The notes below the pieces were generated by a model, which saw only the letters and a list, made by a program, of their open reading frames with translations, was not told the DNA's origin and searched no databases. A stretch of 64,000 nucleotides of DNA from contig JAABRU010000005.1 in assembly GCA_011390755.1 (NCBI GenBank), forward strand, positions 25,787 to 89,786. Reading direction: 5' to 3'. This DNA comes from Desulfobacteraceae bacterium (GTDB lineage: Bacteria > Desulfobacterota > Desulfobacteria > Desulfobacterales > Desulfococcaceae). The position numbers and the translations under genes were made by a program. Positions within the stretch are counted from its first letter, which is position 1; each line of letters starts with the position of its first letter. Below, piece after piece: positions 35,723-45,136 of the stretch.

Positions 35723-37236
35723 GGTAACATCATCAGGGATGTGGCCCAGCGTTCTTTGGAGGGATCGAAGCCCAGAATATCACCGGTGATGATTTTGCCT
35801 CCTTCGGGTTCCTCACCCAGCAGCACTTCCGACAGCACATCACGGGTCAGGGGATTGACAAAACGCAGCCACAGTTCGCATTCGGTCATTATATCCGCTG
35901 TCCAGGAGATTTCAATATAGGCCGGGGTATCACCGTATGCCCCCCGCCAGGAGCAGGAAATATCAATATTTCCGTCCCGCATGGAAAAGTCATGCTGCTG
36001 CTCCGGAACATCCCCGGCAGTGACAGGCACACCGGCCCACTGCGGTTCCCACAGGGGGGAAATCCAGCGGATCAGGCGGATGATGCTGTCGGCAATCCCC
36101 GCAGATTCCTTACCGGATTTACTCCGAAGATGCTTTTCCCCGTAATATTTCCCGATCCGCTTCCGCACATATTCACATTCGGCCATGCGCTTTAACATGC
36201 GGATTTTCGGGGAACGGTCTGCGGTTTTTTCCATGATCTGTTTTTCTTTTTCATTCAGACCGGAGGAACCGCATTTTCCGGCTATTTTTTTCAGAATATC
36301 CGTGATTTCATCGGATACGGGATTCGGATCATTTCCGGCTTCTGTTATCTGTTTTTCTATCCTTTCGGACAGATTATGGTGAAAATTCATTGCACCCCCC
36401 TTTGTTTTCGGGGTCTGAGCCATATGGCGGTGGAAAGCATGGAGGAAGGTCTGCCAGGAATCAAAATTGGCAATAACCGCATGACGGGTTTCGGTTTTTT
36501 TCTGACACGCGATGTTTCCCATGGGATTTTCCATAAAACTGAAAATGCGTTCCGGAGAATCCCCGCATGTTTCACCTTTGCCGTAATAATATTTTTCCAG
36601 ATCCGCAGTAACATATACATTCCAGGTATTTCCTTTCGATTCGGACTGTTTCTGACAGATAAACCGGGGCCTGCTTTTGCGTTCTTCCGGTTTCCGGAGC
36701 AGATACATCTCCGCATAATTCCGCATGGCATCCAGGGAAAAAGAGAGTGTTTCCCCGCAGAAAAAAAAATCCTTCTCATCCGGGGAAACTCCGGGAATAT
36801 CCGCTTTTTCCGGCGGGGAAAATATTTCCTGCTTCTCATGCAGTCCCCGATCCCAGAAGCGGACTTCACTCCATCCCATAAGGAAAATTTTCTTCACAGT
36901 CCGTTTTTCAATTTCATACAGATATTCCTCCCCCTGTATTTCATAGGGAAAAATCCGGATGGTTTCCCATCCGATGGGATCATTGGCCGTACCGTAGATA
37001 TCTTTTTCCCGGTAATGCCCGGAACGGATAAGGCCGCACAGTTCTTCATACAGTTTCCAACCGTTTTCCGAATACAGCACACGGTTTTCAAACACATAGA
37101 GCTGTTCGGCAATATCCTCACCCCGGATTTTTTTCACATAGTCGCGGAGTTCTTTCAGTTCGCCGCAGAGAAATTCCTCACATTCTGTAATTTCAGACGG
37201 CAGCCAGGATTCTCCGTCCGGATGCTCTTTTCCCAT
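35704..37236 (-). CDS. Hypothetical protein paired with the Lon/FGE fusion
   Basis: A 510-residue cytoplasmic-looking protein without signal peptide or TM segment. It is alpha-beta mixed, with charged helical stretches near residues 285-400 (SERIEKQITEAGNDPNP... EKQIMEKTADRSPKIRML) and a beta-rich C-terminus (about 410-510). No known motif, catalytic or nucleotide-binding signature is recognised. Translation overlaps the fusion gene by 11 bp, so the pair is probably cotranscribed and functionally linked. The strong GGAG site upstream supports the ATG at 37236. Possible roles (specificity or assembly partner) are guesses. Confidence 0.65.
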   Translation of the reverse strand: MGKEHPDGESWLPSEITECEEFLCGELKELRDYVKKIRGEDIAEQLYVFENRVLYSENGWKLYEELCGLIRSGHYREKDIYGTANDPIGWETIRIFPYEIQGEEYLYEIEKRTVKKIFLMGWSEVRFWDRGLHEKQEIFSPPEKADIPGVSPDEKDFFFCGETLSFSLDAMRNYAEMYLLRKPEERKSRPRFICQKQSESKGNTWNVYVTADLEKYYYGKGETCGDSPERIFSFMENPMGNIACQKKTETRHAVIANFDSWQTFLHAFHRHMAQTPKTKGGAMNFHHNLSERIEKQITEAGNDPNPVSDEITDILKKIAGKCGSSGLNEKEKQIMEKTADRSPKIRMLKRMAECEYVRKRIGKYYGEKHLRSKSGKESAGIADSIIRLIRWISPLWEPQWAGVPVTAGDVPEQQHDFSMRDGNIDISCSWRGAYGDTPAYIEISWTADIMTECELWLRFVNPLTRDVLSEVLLGEEPEGGKIITGDILGFDPSKERWATSLMMLPMNNDN

Positions 37237-37340
37237 ATGCGCTCCTACTGAATCTCTCTATAGCAAATTGATAAACCCTCATTGGGCAGAAAGATATTTG
37301 TTTTTCATGAATTTATCGTTAAATAAGATAATTATATATT

Positions 37341-40300
37341 TTATTGTACAGAAATACGGATGAAACATCCGCCGCTGCTGACATCGCTGCGGGGAGGTTC
37401 CGGTTGTATGATTTCCCGCCGGTCAGTTTCTTCTTTATCCTGTATGCAGTCCGCAATTCCCTTATTATCATCATCCCTGTCGGAAATACCGCAGCCGCAT
37501 TCTCCGGCTTCGGTTTTCTCCGGATCCTTCGGGCATTGGTCGTGACAGTCCGGTGTGCCGTCCCCGTCTTTATCTGTATCCGGAATCCCGCAGCCGCAGA
37601 TGCCTTTTTCTGTTTTGCCGGGATCATCCGGACATTCATCTTTGCAGTCCGGAGTGCCGTCTCCGTCTTTATCTGTATCCGGAATGCCGCAGCCGCAGAT
37701 GCCTTTTTCTGTTTTGCCGGGATCATCCGGACATTCCTCTTTGCAGTCCGGAGTGCCGTCTCCGTCTGAATCTGCATCCGGAATGCCGCAGCCGCAGATG
37801 CCTTTTTCTGTTTTGCCGGGATCATCCGGACATTCATCAATTGGAAATACAGAAGGCTGTTCCGGTTTTGAAACTGTTTCACACAAACCGTCTTCACCCG
37901 GTTCCGGAATCCCGCATCCGCATTTTCCGGGTTCGGTTTTGTTCGGATCTTCTTTGCAGACTTCATTACAATCCGGAGTGCCGTCTCCGTCCCTGTCTGT
38001 ATCCGGAACATCACACCCGCATTTTCCGGGTTCGGTCTTCTTCGGATCTTCCGGGCATTGGTCGTGACAGTCCGGAATGCCGTCTCCGTCTTTATCTGTA
38101 TCCGGAACACCGCAGTCGCAGATACCGGGTTCTGTTTTCTCCGCATCCTCCGGGCATTTGTCGGAATTATCGCCTTTGCTGTCTCCGTCCGAATCTTTCC
38201 ATTCCGAAGCATTATGGGGAAATGCGTCAGTGCTGTCCGGATAACCATCCCCATCCGAATCTTCCGGTATTTCTATGGGTTGAAGCACAATATCCAGCAG
38301 AGTGGTTCCTCCTTCGGAAACAATGACATTCTGAACGGTTTGGGAAATGTATCCGTCCGCTTCAATTGTCACGGTCATTCCCTCATAAGGTTCCTGTACA
38401 ATCCGGTAATAGCCCGAAGGCCGGGAAAGGGATGAACTGCCGATGCTTGTGATAATCCGGGCATCGGAAAGCGGATTTCCGTTCATATCAGTTATGAGTC
38501 CTTTCAGATAAGCGGGAAATACGGCCTCTTCCCTGAAAATTTCCAGAAAGTATTCCAGAGGCTGTACAGATGAAGCAGAGTCAGGGCGGATGTGAATATA
38601 GTAAATCCCGTTTTCCGGACAGGGCCATATCATCGTATAGGAAACCTGCGGAATGTCATTCTCCCCCCTTTCATAAAGGGGCACCGGGGGGGATTTTTCC
38701 ATCTGCTGCTGACTGTTATACAATTCCGGAATATGGTTGGGTGCTTCCCCCGGATTTGCGCTCCGGATGGTATAAATCTCTCCGGCTATACCGTAAAATT
38801 TTACCTGATCCGTATCATCGGGAGTGTGCAGAACCCGGTGCTGGGGAGACGGATCATCAAGGGTAATGATTCCGTCTTCCGTCACAGGAATATCCCCTGT
38901 TTCAGGAATAACCGGCGTATCGTCCGCCAGCCGGATTCCGTTTCCCATAATAAAATCTGTGGCATACTGCCCGTCCGCCCGTTCATTTCCCATACCGTTT
39001 CCGTTATCATCCAGCAGGGGAAGGCCGTCTTCCGGCAGGCCGGTGAGCAGTTGAAGATTCTGTTTTGCAACGGAAAAGGCTTTGTACAGATTATCACCGC
39101 TGTAAATCTGTTTCCAGAAAAATGCGGAAAAGGAGATGCTTTGATCCGAAATCCGTTCCCGGTCAGCAGAAGTGCCGGAAATCACCATCCGCTTTTTCCC
39201 TGTGGGCGGAATCAGTGCAGGCAGAAAAGCACCCGCGTAATCCGCATCACAGATTAGAATAACTTCCCCGGAAATCCGCTTCTGCAAATCATCCAGCCGA
39301 CTATCCAGAGAAACAGCGGACAGGGTTTCGGACGGATTCAGACGGAAACCGGTATCTGTCCCTTCCCCGGCCAGATACACAATTAAATCATGGGTGTTTT
39401 CCGGAGTGCAGTCTGCTATGAATTGATACAGCCCGGACGGTTTTCCGCCTACCGGAATGCCTTCAATATCCCCCGGCGCAAGAACCCGGACAGCATCTTT
39501 TTCATATCCCTGGAATTCCAGCGCATGAAAGGCCGTCAGTATATCGTCCGGGGAAAAATGAAGACCCGCCACAAGCAATGCCCTGCGTTTTTTCAGAGAA
39601 CTGCCGTCTGCGGATACCGGATTGCCTGCATAGGTATTGCCGAAACGGTCTTTGGCATAGACGGTAACTTTGTATCCTGCGCCCTCCGGTTTCGGAAGAC
39701 TGCCGCTGTATTCCCCTCCGGACAGGGGAAACAGGTCAGCCGAAGGCAGTTCCAGCACCGGTATATCCGAAGCATCCGGGGAATAATCCGGCGGAATCAG
39801 CACTGCCCAGACCCTTGTAATCTCTTCGGATGAATTAATACTCACTTTCACCTGAACGGTATCACCGGAATCTGTTACCGCAAGAGCAATTTCCGGTTCT
39901 TCCGGGGAACTGCTGCCTCCGCTGCCGATATACACAGGTTCGGAAAATGTTCCGTATTTTTTCATCACCGGTTCCTGAATGAAGGAAAAGGCGGACAGGG
40001 CCGTTTCTGTTTTGTCAAATGCGGTCTGCAAATCCAGCCCGTTGAAAATATGCGTCCAGAAAAATGCGGAAAAGGAAATACTGCCCTGATTGATGAAATG
40101 TGCATTTTCATTCACATCCGAAGCAGAAATGAGAATGCGGGGCTGACTGCCCTGAAGTCCGCTGATAAAACTGCCCCCATTGCACGCGTCATAAATGACA
40201 ATGATTTCTTTACTGTTACCTGTCTGAAAATCATTCAGCCAAGTATTCAAATCAGACGCGGACAGGGTTTCGGATTCACTCAGGTGGAATTTCTGCTCTC

Positions 40301-42323
40301 CGCCATGATCCACAAAATACAGCACAAGACGATCCGCATCAGATTCCTGTATGGCTTTTTGCAGAGCCGCAGCAGAGGGATCAGCATCCGCATCATCTGT
40401 ATCAGCGGAGAGATAATATATTGATTCTTTTTTAAATCCACGAAACCAATACAGGCAGTGGTAGGCATAATTCGCAGAAAGGCGTGTGGCATCCCAGAGT
40501 CTGTTGCCCGGATACGGACCGCCGCCCGCGATGAGGATGGCTTTGGATTTGAATTCATCTGTATTTTTTGTAAAAACCTGAATCCGATGATTATGGATAT
40601 CCGGTACATAAAATTTTCCATCCGGCCCAACGGCTCCATCCCCCGGATATTTGAACTGTCCCGGATAACTGCCTTCTTCACCCCATTTTACGATGATAAC
40701 ACCATCCGTATTGAATTTAAAAATATGGTGGCTCAGATCGGAAACATAAATATTTCCATCTTTATCCAGTGTAACACTTACCGGCTGATTAAATTCCAAA
40801 TTCCCCTGTTTTCCCCATTTTTCAATAAAATTTCGGGATTGACTGTATTTTTTTATTACATGGTTCTTGGTGTCTGCTATATAAATATTGCCATCATCTC
40901 CTATAGTTACATCTTCCGGTTCCGAAAAAGCCTCATTCCCATTTTCCGAACCGTTCCAAACTTCCAAATGATTTCCTTCTGTATCAAATATATGAATACA
41001 ATTATTCCCTTTATCAGCCACATACACAAAATTGTCCGTGCTGACAGCAATACCTGCGGGAAAATTCAGTATGCCCTTTCCGAACTTCCTGTCAAACTGT
41101 CCTTCTGAATCAAATTTCTGAATCCGGTGATTTCCCGTGTCTGAAACATAAACAGAACCGTCCGGACCGATTGTAATCCTCTCAGGAGAATTGAACTGGC
41201 TGTCCTCTTCTCCGTACTCCCCCCACTGGTTTAAAAAATTTCCATTTTTGTCAAATACCTGAACCCGGTGATTCTGTGTATCTGCCACATAAATATTTCC
41301 TTCCGTATCAACGGAAAGCCCCTCCGGGGAATTCAAATCCTCTTTCCGGTTTCCCCTGCCGAATTTTGCCAGAAAATTTCCTTCGGGTGTGAATTTCTGT
41401 ATATTGTCATTTTCATCATCACTTACAAAAACAATACCATCAGAATTTACTGTAATACCTGCAGGTTTGAGAAATTCTCCGTCACGGATACCGGGTGTCC
41501 CCCATTGATTGACCCGGTTTCCCTCTGCATCGAAGATCAGGATATGCTGCGATCCTTTATCTGTTACATAAATCTGTCCGAATCTGTCTGTTGCAAGACC
41601 AAACGGTGTTCTCAGTTCCGTATCCCGCCATGAATCAATAAATGTTCCATCTGAACGGAATTTCTGAATTTGGCGATTCATCGAATCCGCCACATAAATA
41701 TGTCCGTTTTGATCTGATGTAATACCGTAAGGCCAGTAAAAACCGCCATCTCCGTTTCCGGTTTTTCCCCATTTCAGCAAAAAAACACCGTTTTTGCTGT
41801 ATTTGCAGATTTGATTGAGATTCGTATCGCTCACATACACATCACCTTTGGGATCAAGGGTTATACCGGTCGGAAAAAGAAATTTTTCTTCTGATTTTCC
41901 GGCATGATCCCATTTCAGAATAAACCGTCCGTCAGAATCAAATTTCTGCACACGTCTGTTTTTGGAATCCGTAACATAGATAAAACCGTCCCGATCTGCC
42001 GCAATTCCGAATGGCTGTCTGAATTCCCCGTCCCCGCTTCCTTCCTTTCCCCATTGGGTGACAAACATTCCATCCGGGGTGAGTTTTACAATCCGGTCAT
42101 TCATCTGATCCGCAATATAAATGAATCCATCCGGATCGGAGCTTATGGCAACCGGTTTGCTGAAATACCAGGGCTGTTTGAAAAAAGGCCACATGCGTTC
42201 AATGCGGTAATTTTCCGGATATGAATCCGCAGCAGAGACGGTTTTCCGGATTTGCGGAAAAACGATATGGGATACAGAATAAATAAACAGTAAACACAGA
42301 ATGATCAGGGTATGTTTTTTCAT
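37341..42323 (-). CDS. Giant NHL-propeller protein with two caspase-like domains and TSP3-like tail
   Basis: A 1660-residue secreted protein. Signal peptide at about 1-32. Roughly a dozen NHL repeats form the propeller(s) (about 40-590; GEFLKPAGITVNSDGIVFVSD pattern). A first C13/caspase-like domain (about 594-790) has dyad H673 (VDHGG) and C714 (YDACNGG). A beta linker follows, then a second C13-like domain (about 911-1100) with His replaced by E987 (LAGEG) and Cys by D1028 (CDADYAG), so it is predicted catalytically dead. Next come a pre-peptidase-C-like segment, a CarboxypepD_reg domain (about 1270-1350) and TSP3-type repeats (1355-1635) with CGCGxPD/TDKDGDGTPDC units. It ends in GGCFIRISVQ, a shortened CFI-box C-terminus. 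Paralog of the 45137 gene. Natural substrates unknown. Confidence 0.9.
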   Translation of the reverse strand: MKKHTLIILCLLFIYSVSHIVFPQIRKTVSAADSYPENYRIERMWPFFKQPWYFSKPVAISSDPDGFIYIADQMNDRIVKLTPDGMFVTQWGKEGSGDGEFRQPFGIAADRDGFIYVTDSKNRRVQKFDSDGRFILKWDHAGKSEEKFLFPTGITLDPKGDVYVSDTNLNQICKYSKNGVFLLKWGKTGNGDGGFYWPYGITSDQNGHIYVADSMNRQIQKFRSDGTFIDSWRDTELRTPFGLATDRFGQIYVTDKGSQHILIFDAEGNRVNQWGTPGIRDGEFLKPAGITVNSDGIVFVSDDENDNIQKFTPEGNFLAKFGRGNRKEDLNSPEGLSVDTEGNIYVADTQNHRVQVFDKNGNFLNQWGEYGEEDSQFNSPERITIGPDGSVYVSDTGNHRIQKFDSEGQFDRKFGKGILNFPAGIAVSTDNFVYVADKGNNCIHIFDTEGNHLEVWNGSENGNEAFSEPEDVTIGDDGNIYIADTKNHVIKKYSQSRNFIEKWGKQGNLEFNQPVSVTLDKDGNIYVSDLSHHIFKFNTDGVIIVKWGEEGSYPGQFKYPGDGAVGPDGKFYVPDIHNHRIQVFTKNTDEFKSKAILIAGGGPYPGNRLWDATRLSANYAYHCLYWFRGFKKESIYYLSADTDDADADPSAAALQKAIQESDADRLVLYFVDHGGEQKFHLSESETLSASDLNTWLNDFQTGNSKEIIVIYDACNGGSFISGLQGSQPRILISASDVNENAHFINQGSISFSAFFWTHIFNGLDLQTAFDKTETALSAFSFIQEPVMKKYGTFSEPVYIGSGGSSSPEEPEIALAVTDSGDTVQVKVSINSSEEITRVWAVLIPPDYSPDASDIPVLELPSADLFPLSGGEYSGSLPKPEGAGYKVTVYAKDRFGNTYAGNPVSADGSSLKKRRALLVAGLHFSPDDILTAFHALEFQGYEKDAVRVLAPGDIEGIPVGGKPSGLYQFIADCTPENTHDLIVYLAGEGTDTGFRLNPSETLSAVSLDSRLDDLQKRISGEVILICDADYAGAFLPALIPPTGKKRMVISGTSADRERISDQSISFSAFFWKQIYSGDNLYKAFSVAKQNLQLLTGLPEDGLPLLDDNGNGMGNERADGQYATDFIMGNGIRLADDTPVIPETGDIPVTEDGIITLDDPSPQHRVLHTPDDTDQVKFYGIAGEIYTIRSANPGEAPNHIPELYNSQQQMEKSPPVPLYERGENDIPQVSYTMIWPCPENGIYYIHIRPDSASSVQPLEYFLEIFREEAVFPAYLKGLITDMNGNPLSDARIITSIGSSSLSRPSGYYRIVQEPYEGMTVTIEADGYISQTVQNVIVSEGGTTLLDIVLQPIEIPEDSDGDGYPDSTDAFPHNASEWKDSDGDSKGDNSDKCPEDAEKTEPGICDCGVPDTDKDGDGIPDCHDQCPEDPKKTEPGKCGCDVPDTDRDGDGTPDCNEVCKEDPNKTEPGKCGCGIPEPGEDGLCETVSKPEQPSVFPIDECPDDPGKTEKGICGCGIPDADSDGDGTPDCKEECPDDPGKTEKGICGCGIPDTDKDGDGTPDCKDECPDDPGKTEKGICGCGIPDTDKDGDGTPDCHDQCPKDPEKTEAGECGCGISDRDDDNKGIADCIQDKEETDRREIIQPEPPRSDVSSGGCFIRISVQ
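37550..38150. repeat. 99-bp tandem repeats in the TSP3-like tail
   Basis: On the plus strand GGATCATCCGGACATTC text recurs at about 37621, 37720 and 37819, a 99-bp period (33 codons), and the same unit with more divergence continues to about 38150. The units encode DECPDDPGKTEKGICGCGIP blocks of the giant caspase-like protein. Near identity between neighbouring units suggests recent expansion and makes this a likely site of copy-number variation and assembly error. Confidence 0.85.
38661..38697. repeat. Palindromic intergenic-type repeat inside a coding region
   Basis: CTCCCCCCTTTCATAAAGGGGCACCGGGGGG is a C-run/G-run palindrome of a type normally seen between genes. Here it is translated in frame as SPPVPLYERGE within the giant 1660-residue protein (about residue 1211), in the loop of its pre-peptidase-C-like domain, without breaking the frame. 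Confidence 0.65.
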
Positions 42324-42456
42324 CTCTTACCTCAGCGATATTGTCTGAACCGGGATTTTCAGGATTTCCGGATTGACCCGGATGTTTCAGTCCGGGCAAT
42401 CCCTTCATCCGGTGAATCCCGGTTCCGACAGAAAAAATCCGGGTGAATCATTTTTT
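42324..42456. repeat. GAACCGGGATTTTCAGGATTT-type dispersed repeat
   Basis: The 133-base gap holds GAACCGGGATTTTCAGGATT...ATTGACCCGG followed by GTTTCAGTCCGGGC and a diverged inverted GTGAATCCCGGTTC near 42412. The arms GAACCGGGATT / AATCCCGGTTC pair imperfectly. This is a common interspersed repeat text and carries no gene. Confidence 0.6.
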
Positions 42457-43332
42457 TTATGGCAACTGCGCCACATTTCTCATTATATAAATGGCTTCTG
42501 CCAGTCCGATCTGCCGATCTCCGTTTATATCCTGCTGCCAACTGACAAGATGATTCGGATGCGCTCCGGATATGATTTGCAGAACCAGAACAGCACCGGA
42601 CAAATCCAGGGGAATCATGCCGATGTTGATTTCTTTCATTCCGTTGTCCGGAAGATTGTCTGAAAACACGCAGGAAAGATAATTGTCTTTTTCAATGACA
42701 TAATCCCCATGTCTGGCCGTCAGGGTAAAACTGTCCGGAGGATGATTTTCCAGTTGATATTTGCCGTTATCCGGATGACTTAAATCCGACCTGAGCTGAT
42801 CGGTAACAATCAGGGCATCACCGATGGGATTGCCAGTGACAGCGTCAGTGACAACACCGGATATATCACCCGGACTTGCACCTTCAGGAATATAGGCTGT
42901 CAGTTCATACGAACAGTTTTCACTGAAAGAACCTGCTTCACTGATTTTTACATAATATATGCCATCATGCTGAAGAATATTACCGGTACTGAGGATTTCA
43001 TCTGCAAGCGGATCCAGAGGGTTATCCTGCACTTTGATTGATTTGGACATATTATCGGCATCATAAAGTTCCAGATACAGATCGCAGGTTCCGGTATTGA
43101 CTGCTTTTATGGCATAGGTTTTGGCTTTGAATCCGTAAAATTTGATCCAGTCCTGATCCGCAGGTTCATGAAAACTGTGCAACTGGGGTGTTTCAAGGTT
43201 GATGATGATTTTACGGGCCTGATCATATGAATTATCATTTTCGTATGCATCCTCATCCGCTCCCAAAACCGGAGAGGACAGGAGAAGTATCATCATCATA
43301 GACACAACCATTTGAATACATATGTATTTCAT
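42457..43332 (-). CDS. Secreted protein with dockerin-like C-terminus
   Basis: A 291-residue secreted protein: signal peptide (MKYICIQMVVSMMMILLLSSPVLG), a pre-peptidase-C-like jelly-roll (about 30-155, DAYENDNSYDQARKI ... QDWIKFYG), a CarboxypepD_reg domain (about 163-230, DISGVVTDAVTGNPIGDALIV) and a C-terminal half-dockerin (DINGDRQIGLAEAIYIMRNVAQL). The same AEAIY...VAQL ending closes the 45137 gene product, so the two probably share an anchoring partner. The start at 43332 has AAGGAG about ten bases upstream and is preferred over the longer frame. No catalytic site. Confidence 0.78.
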   Translation of the reverse strand: MKYICIQMVVSMMMILLLSSPVLGADEDAYENDNSYDQARKIIINLETPQLHSFHEPADQDWIKFYGFKAKTYAIKAVNTGTCDLYLELYDADNMSKSIKVQDNPLDPLADEILSTGNILQHDGIYYVKISEAGSFSENCSYELTAYIPEGASPGDISGVVTDAVTGNPIGDALIVTDQLRSDLSHPDNGKYQLENHPPDSFTLTARHGDYVIEKDNYLSCVFSDNLPDNGMKEINIGMIPLDLSGAVLVLQIISGAHPNHLVSWQQDINGDRQIGLAEAIYIMRNVAQLP

Positions 43333-43462
43333 AAATAAAATCTCCTTTTTTAAAAATCCCGTCACTCCGGCAAAAGCCGGAGTCCGTAAGTGACGAGAAT
43401 CCCGGATTCCGACTTCCGCCGGAATAACACTGAAGCCAAAATCCGGACTTTTTGCCGATTCA

Positions 43463-45073
43463 TCATTTTTTATTTTCTGAACGTCTGTATATCATCAGAT
43501 TTTCATATGATTCCTGCTTCCATTCCGATATATTCCGCTTTTGTGAATCAAAATTTATCCCCATCAGAATAATCTTTTTTCCCATATCCTGATATTTCTG
43601 TGCATAATTCTTTTCATGAATCTGCCGAAGAGCTTTATCTGCACTCCGGTCACATTTGAATTCGATCACATACACCCTGTCCGGAAACTCCATCACCAGG
43701 TCAATTCTCCCTTCGCTGCTCAGCACCTCGCTGTCTGCATGGACTCCGTATCCGCTGACGGCCAGGTAAAAAACAGTGTGGAAATATGCCTCATCCCTTT
43801 TGCTTTCAATACTGTAAGGGATGGAAGCAAAGACAGCGGACATGGCTTCCATAAAATCATTCAGCATCCCTTTCTGCAGATAGGATGAAATCCGGAGTAT
43901 TTTTGAATAGTTTACAGTTTTATCCAGATAGGAAAACAGCAGATGTTTCTGAAATGCCAGTTTTACTTCCTTATTCGGATAGGTGAAAGTGTAGATATGA
44001 TCTTCCACATCTTTAATTGTAACATAACCGGTCTGAAACAGAAGGGCTTCGGGTTTGAGGTTCTCAATTTCATAGGTGCTGAATGTTTCCTCACCGGCTT
44101 CCATGTTTTCAATCGTGGGAAGGGGATAATTCCGTTCCCGCAGAAGATTTATCAGAAACGTCGGTGTTCCGGTTTCAAACCAGTAGTTTTTGAAAGCGCA
44201 TTCAGCCAGTGATTTTAACACAGAAAAAGGATTATAGACCCGGACATCTCTTTCGGAAAAGCGGTAACCGTTATAATATATCTTCAGTTGTTCAATAATC
44301 TGTTCCGATGCGCAATCATATTCTTCGGCAAAACCCTTGATATGGCTTTTAAAACAGCTTTCTATTTCGGACTGGGTATAACCGAGCATTTCCGCATAAT
44401 ACCGGTTCATCGTAATGTCATTCAGGTTGTTAAGTTCCGAAAAAACGGAAACCCGGCTGAATTTGGATACACCTGTGATGAACACAAATCGCAGTACGGC
44501 TGCAACATCCCCGTCTTTGATGACACCCAGAAAATGTTTCAGAATATCCCGGTTTGCTTTGGCGGTTTCCATTGCCTCCCTGCCTTTTCCCAGATGGTCA
44601 ATCAGGGGCTTGTCATATTCGTCAATGAGAATCACCACCGGCATTCCATTTTTTTTATGCAGGGAGAGAATCAGTTCTTTGAACTGATGTTTGAGCAGGG
44701 GGGCATCGCAGATGACATCATATGCTTCCGATATTTTTTCCAGGGTTCTTTGCAGACTTTTTTTGAGATTTTCCGGTGTATCATGGCTGATACCGTTGAA
44801 ATCCAGAAAAATCACCGGATGTTCCTTCCATTCCCACTGAGTATTTTGGCCAAGCCATAAACCCTGAAACATCTCCTTTTTTCCCTGGAAAAAACATCTC
44901 AGGGTGGAAACGGTAAGCGATTTGCCGAATCTCCGGGGGCGGGACATAAAATAATATTTGCCTTCATCTGCCATTTTATAAATGTAACGGGTTTTATCAA
45001 TATACAGCAGATTGTTTCCGCGGATACTTTCAAAAGATGAATCGCCGATGGGCAGTTTCGGGAGTGTATTCAT
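43463..45073 (-). CDS. AAA-ATPase-like / PD-(D/E)XK nuclease protein (DUF1703 group), second subtype
   Basis: A 536-residue protein of the same architecture as the 13267 gene but a distinct branch. N-terminal AAA_ATPase_like domain: LPIGDSSFESIRGNN start, SRPRRFGKSLTVSTLRCFF (P-loop GKS about residue 50), VVILIDEYDKPLIDHLGK (Walker B-like, near 155). C-terminal PDDEXK nuclease domain: SSEGRIDLVMEFPDRVYVIEFKCD, with E/D and EFK residues intact near 460. GAAGGA precedes the ATG. It lies between the two giant caspase-like genes in the same direction. Function in vivo is unknown; an association with mobile DNA or defence is only plausible. Confidence 0.88.
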   Translation of the reverse strand: MNTLPKLPIGDSSFESIRGNNLLYIDKTRYIYKMADEGKYYFMSRPRRFGKSLTVSTLRCFFQGKKEMFQGLWLGQNTQWEWKEHPVIFLDFNGISHDTPENLKKSLQRTLEKISEAYDVICDAPLLKHQFKELILSLHKKNGMPVVILIDEYDKPLIDHLGKGREAMETAKANRDILKHFLGVIKDGDVAAVLRFVFITGVSKFSRVSVFSELNNLNDITMNRYYAEMLGYTQSEIESCFKSHIKGFAEEYDCASEQIIEQLKIYYNGYRFSERDVRVYNPFSVLKSLAECAFKNYWFETGTPTFLINLLRERNYPLPTIENMEAGEETFSTYEIENLKPEALLFQTGYVTIKDVEDHIYTFTYPNKEVKLAFQKHLLFSYLDKTVNYSKILRISSYLQKGMLNDFMEAMSAVFASIPYSIESKRDEAYFHTVFYLAVSGYGVHADSEVLSSEGRIDLVMEFPDRVYVIEFKCDRSADKALRQIHEKNYAQKYQDMGKKIILMGINFDSQKRNISEWKQESYENLMIYRRSENKK

Positions 45074-45136
45074 AAGATTTTCCTTCCGTTTGTAATTACC
45101 CTGTGCCGCGGATCCGGATTATGCAAAAACAGATTT

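Noticed and set aside
37319..38254. Minus-strand frame of repeated RNVRMIPAKQ units
   Set aside because: It is an alternate reading of the 99-bp repeat in the giant caspase-like gene; the true frame gives calcium-binding CGCGxPD repeats.
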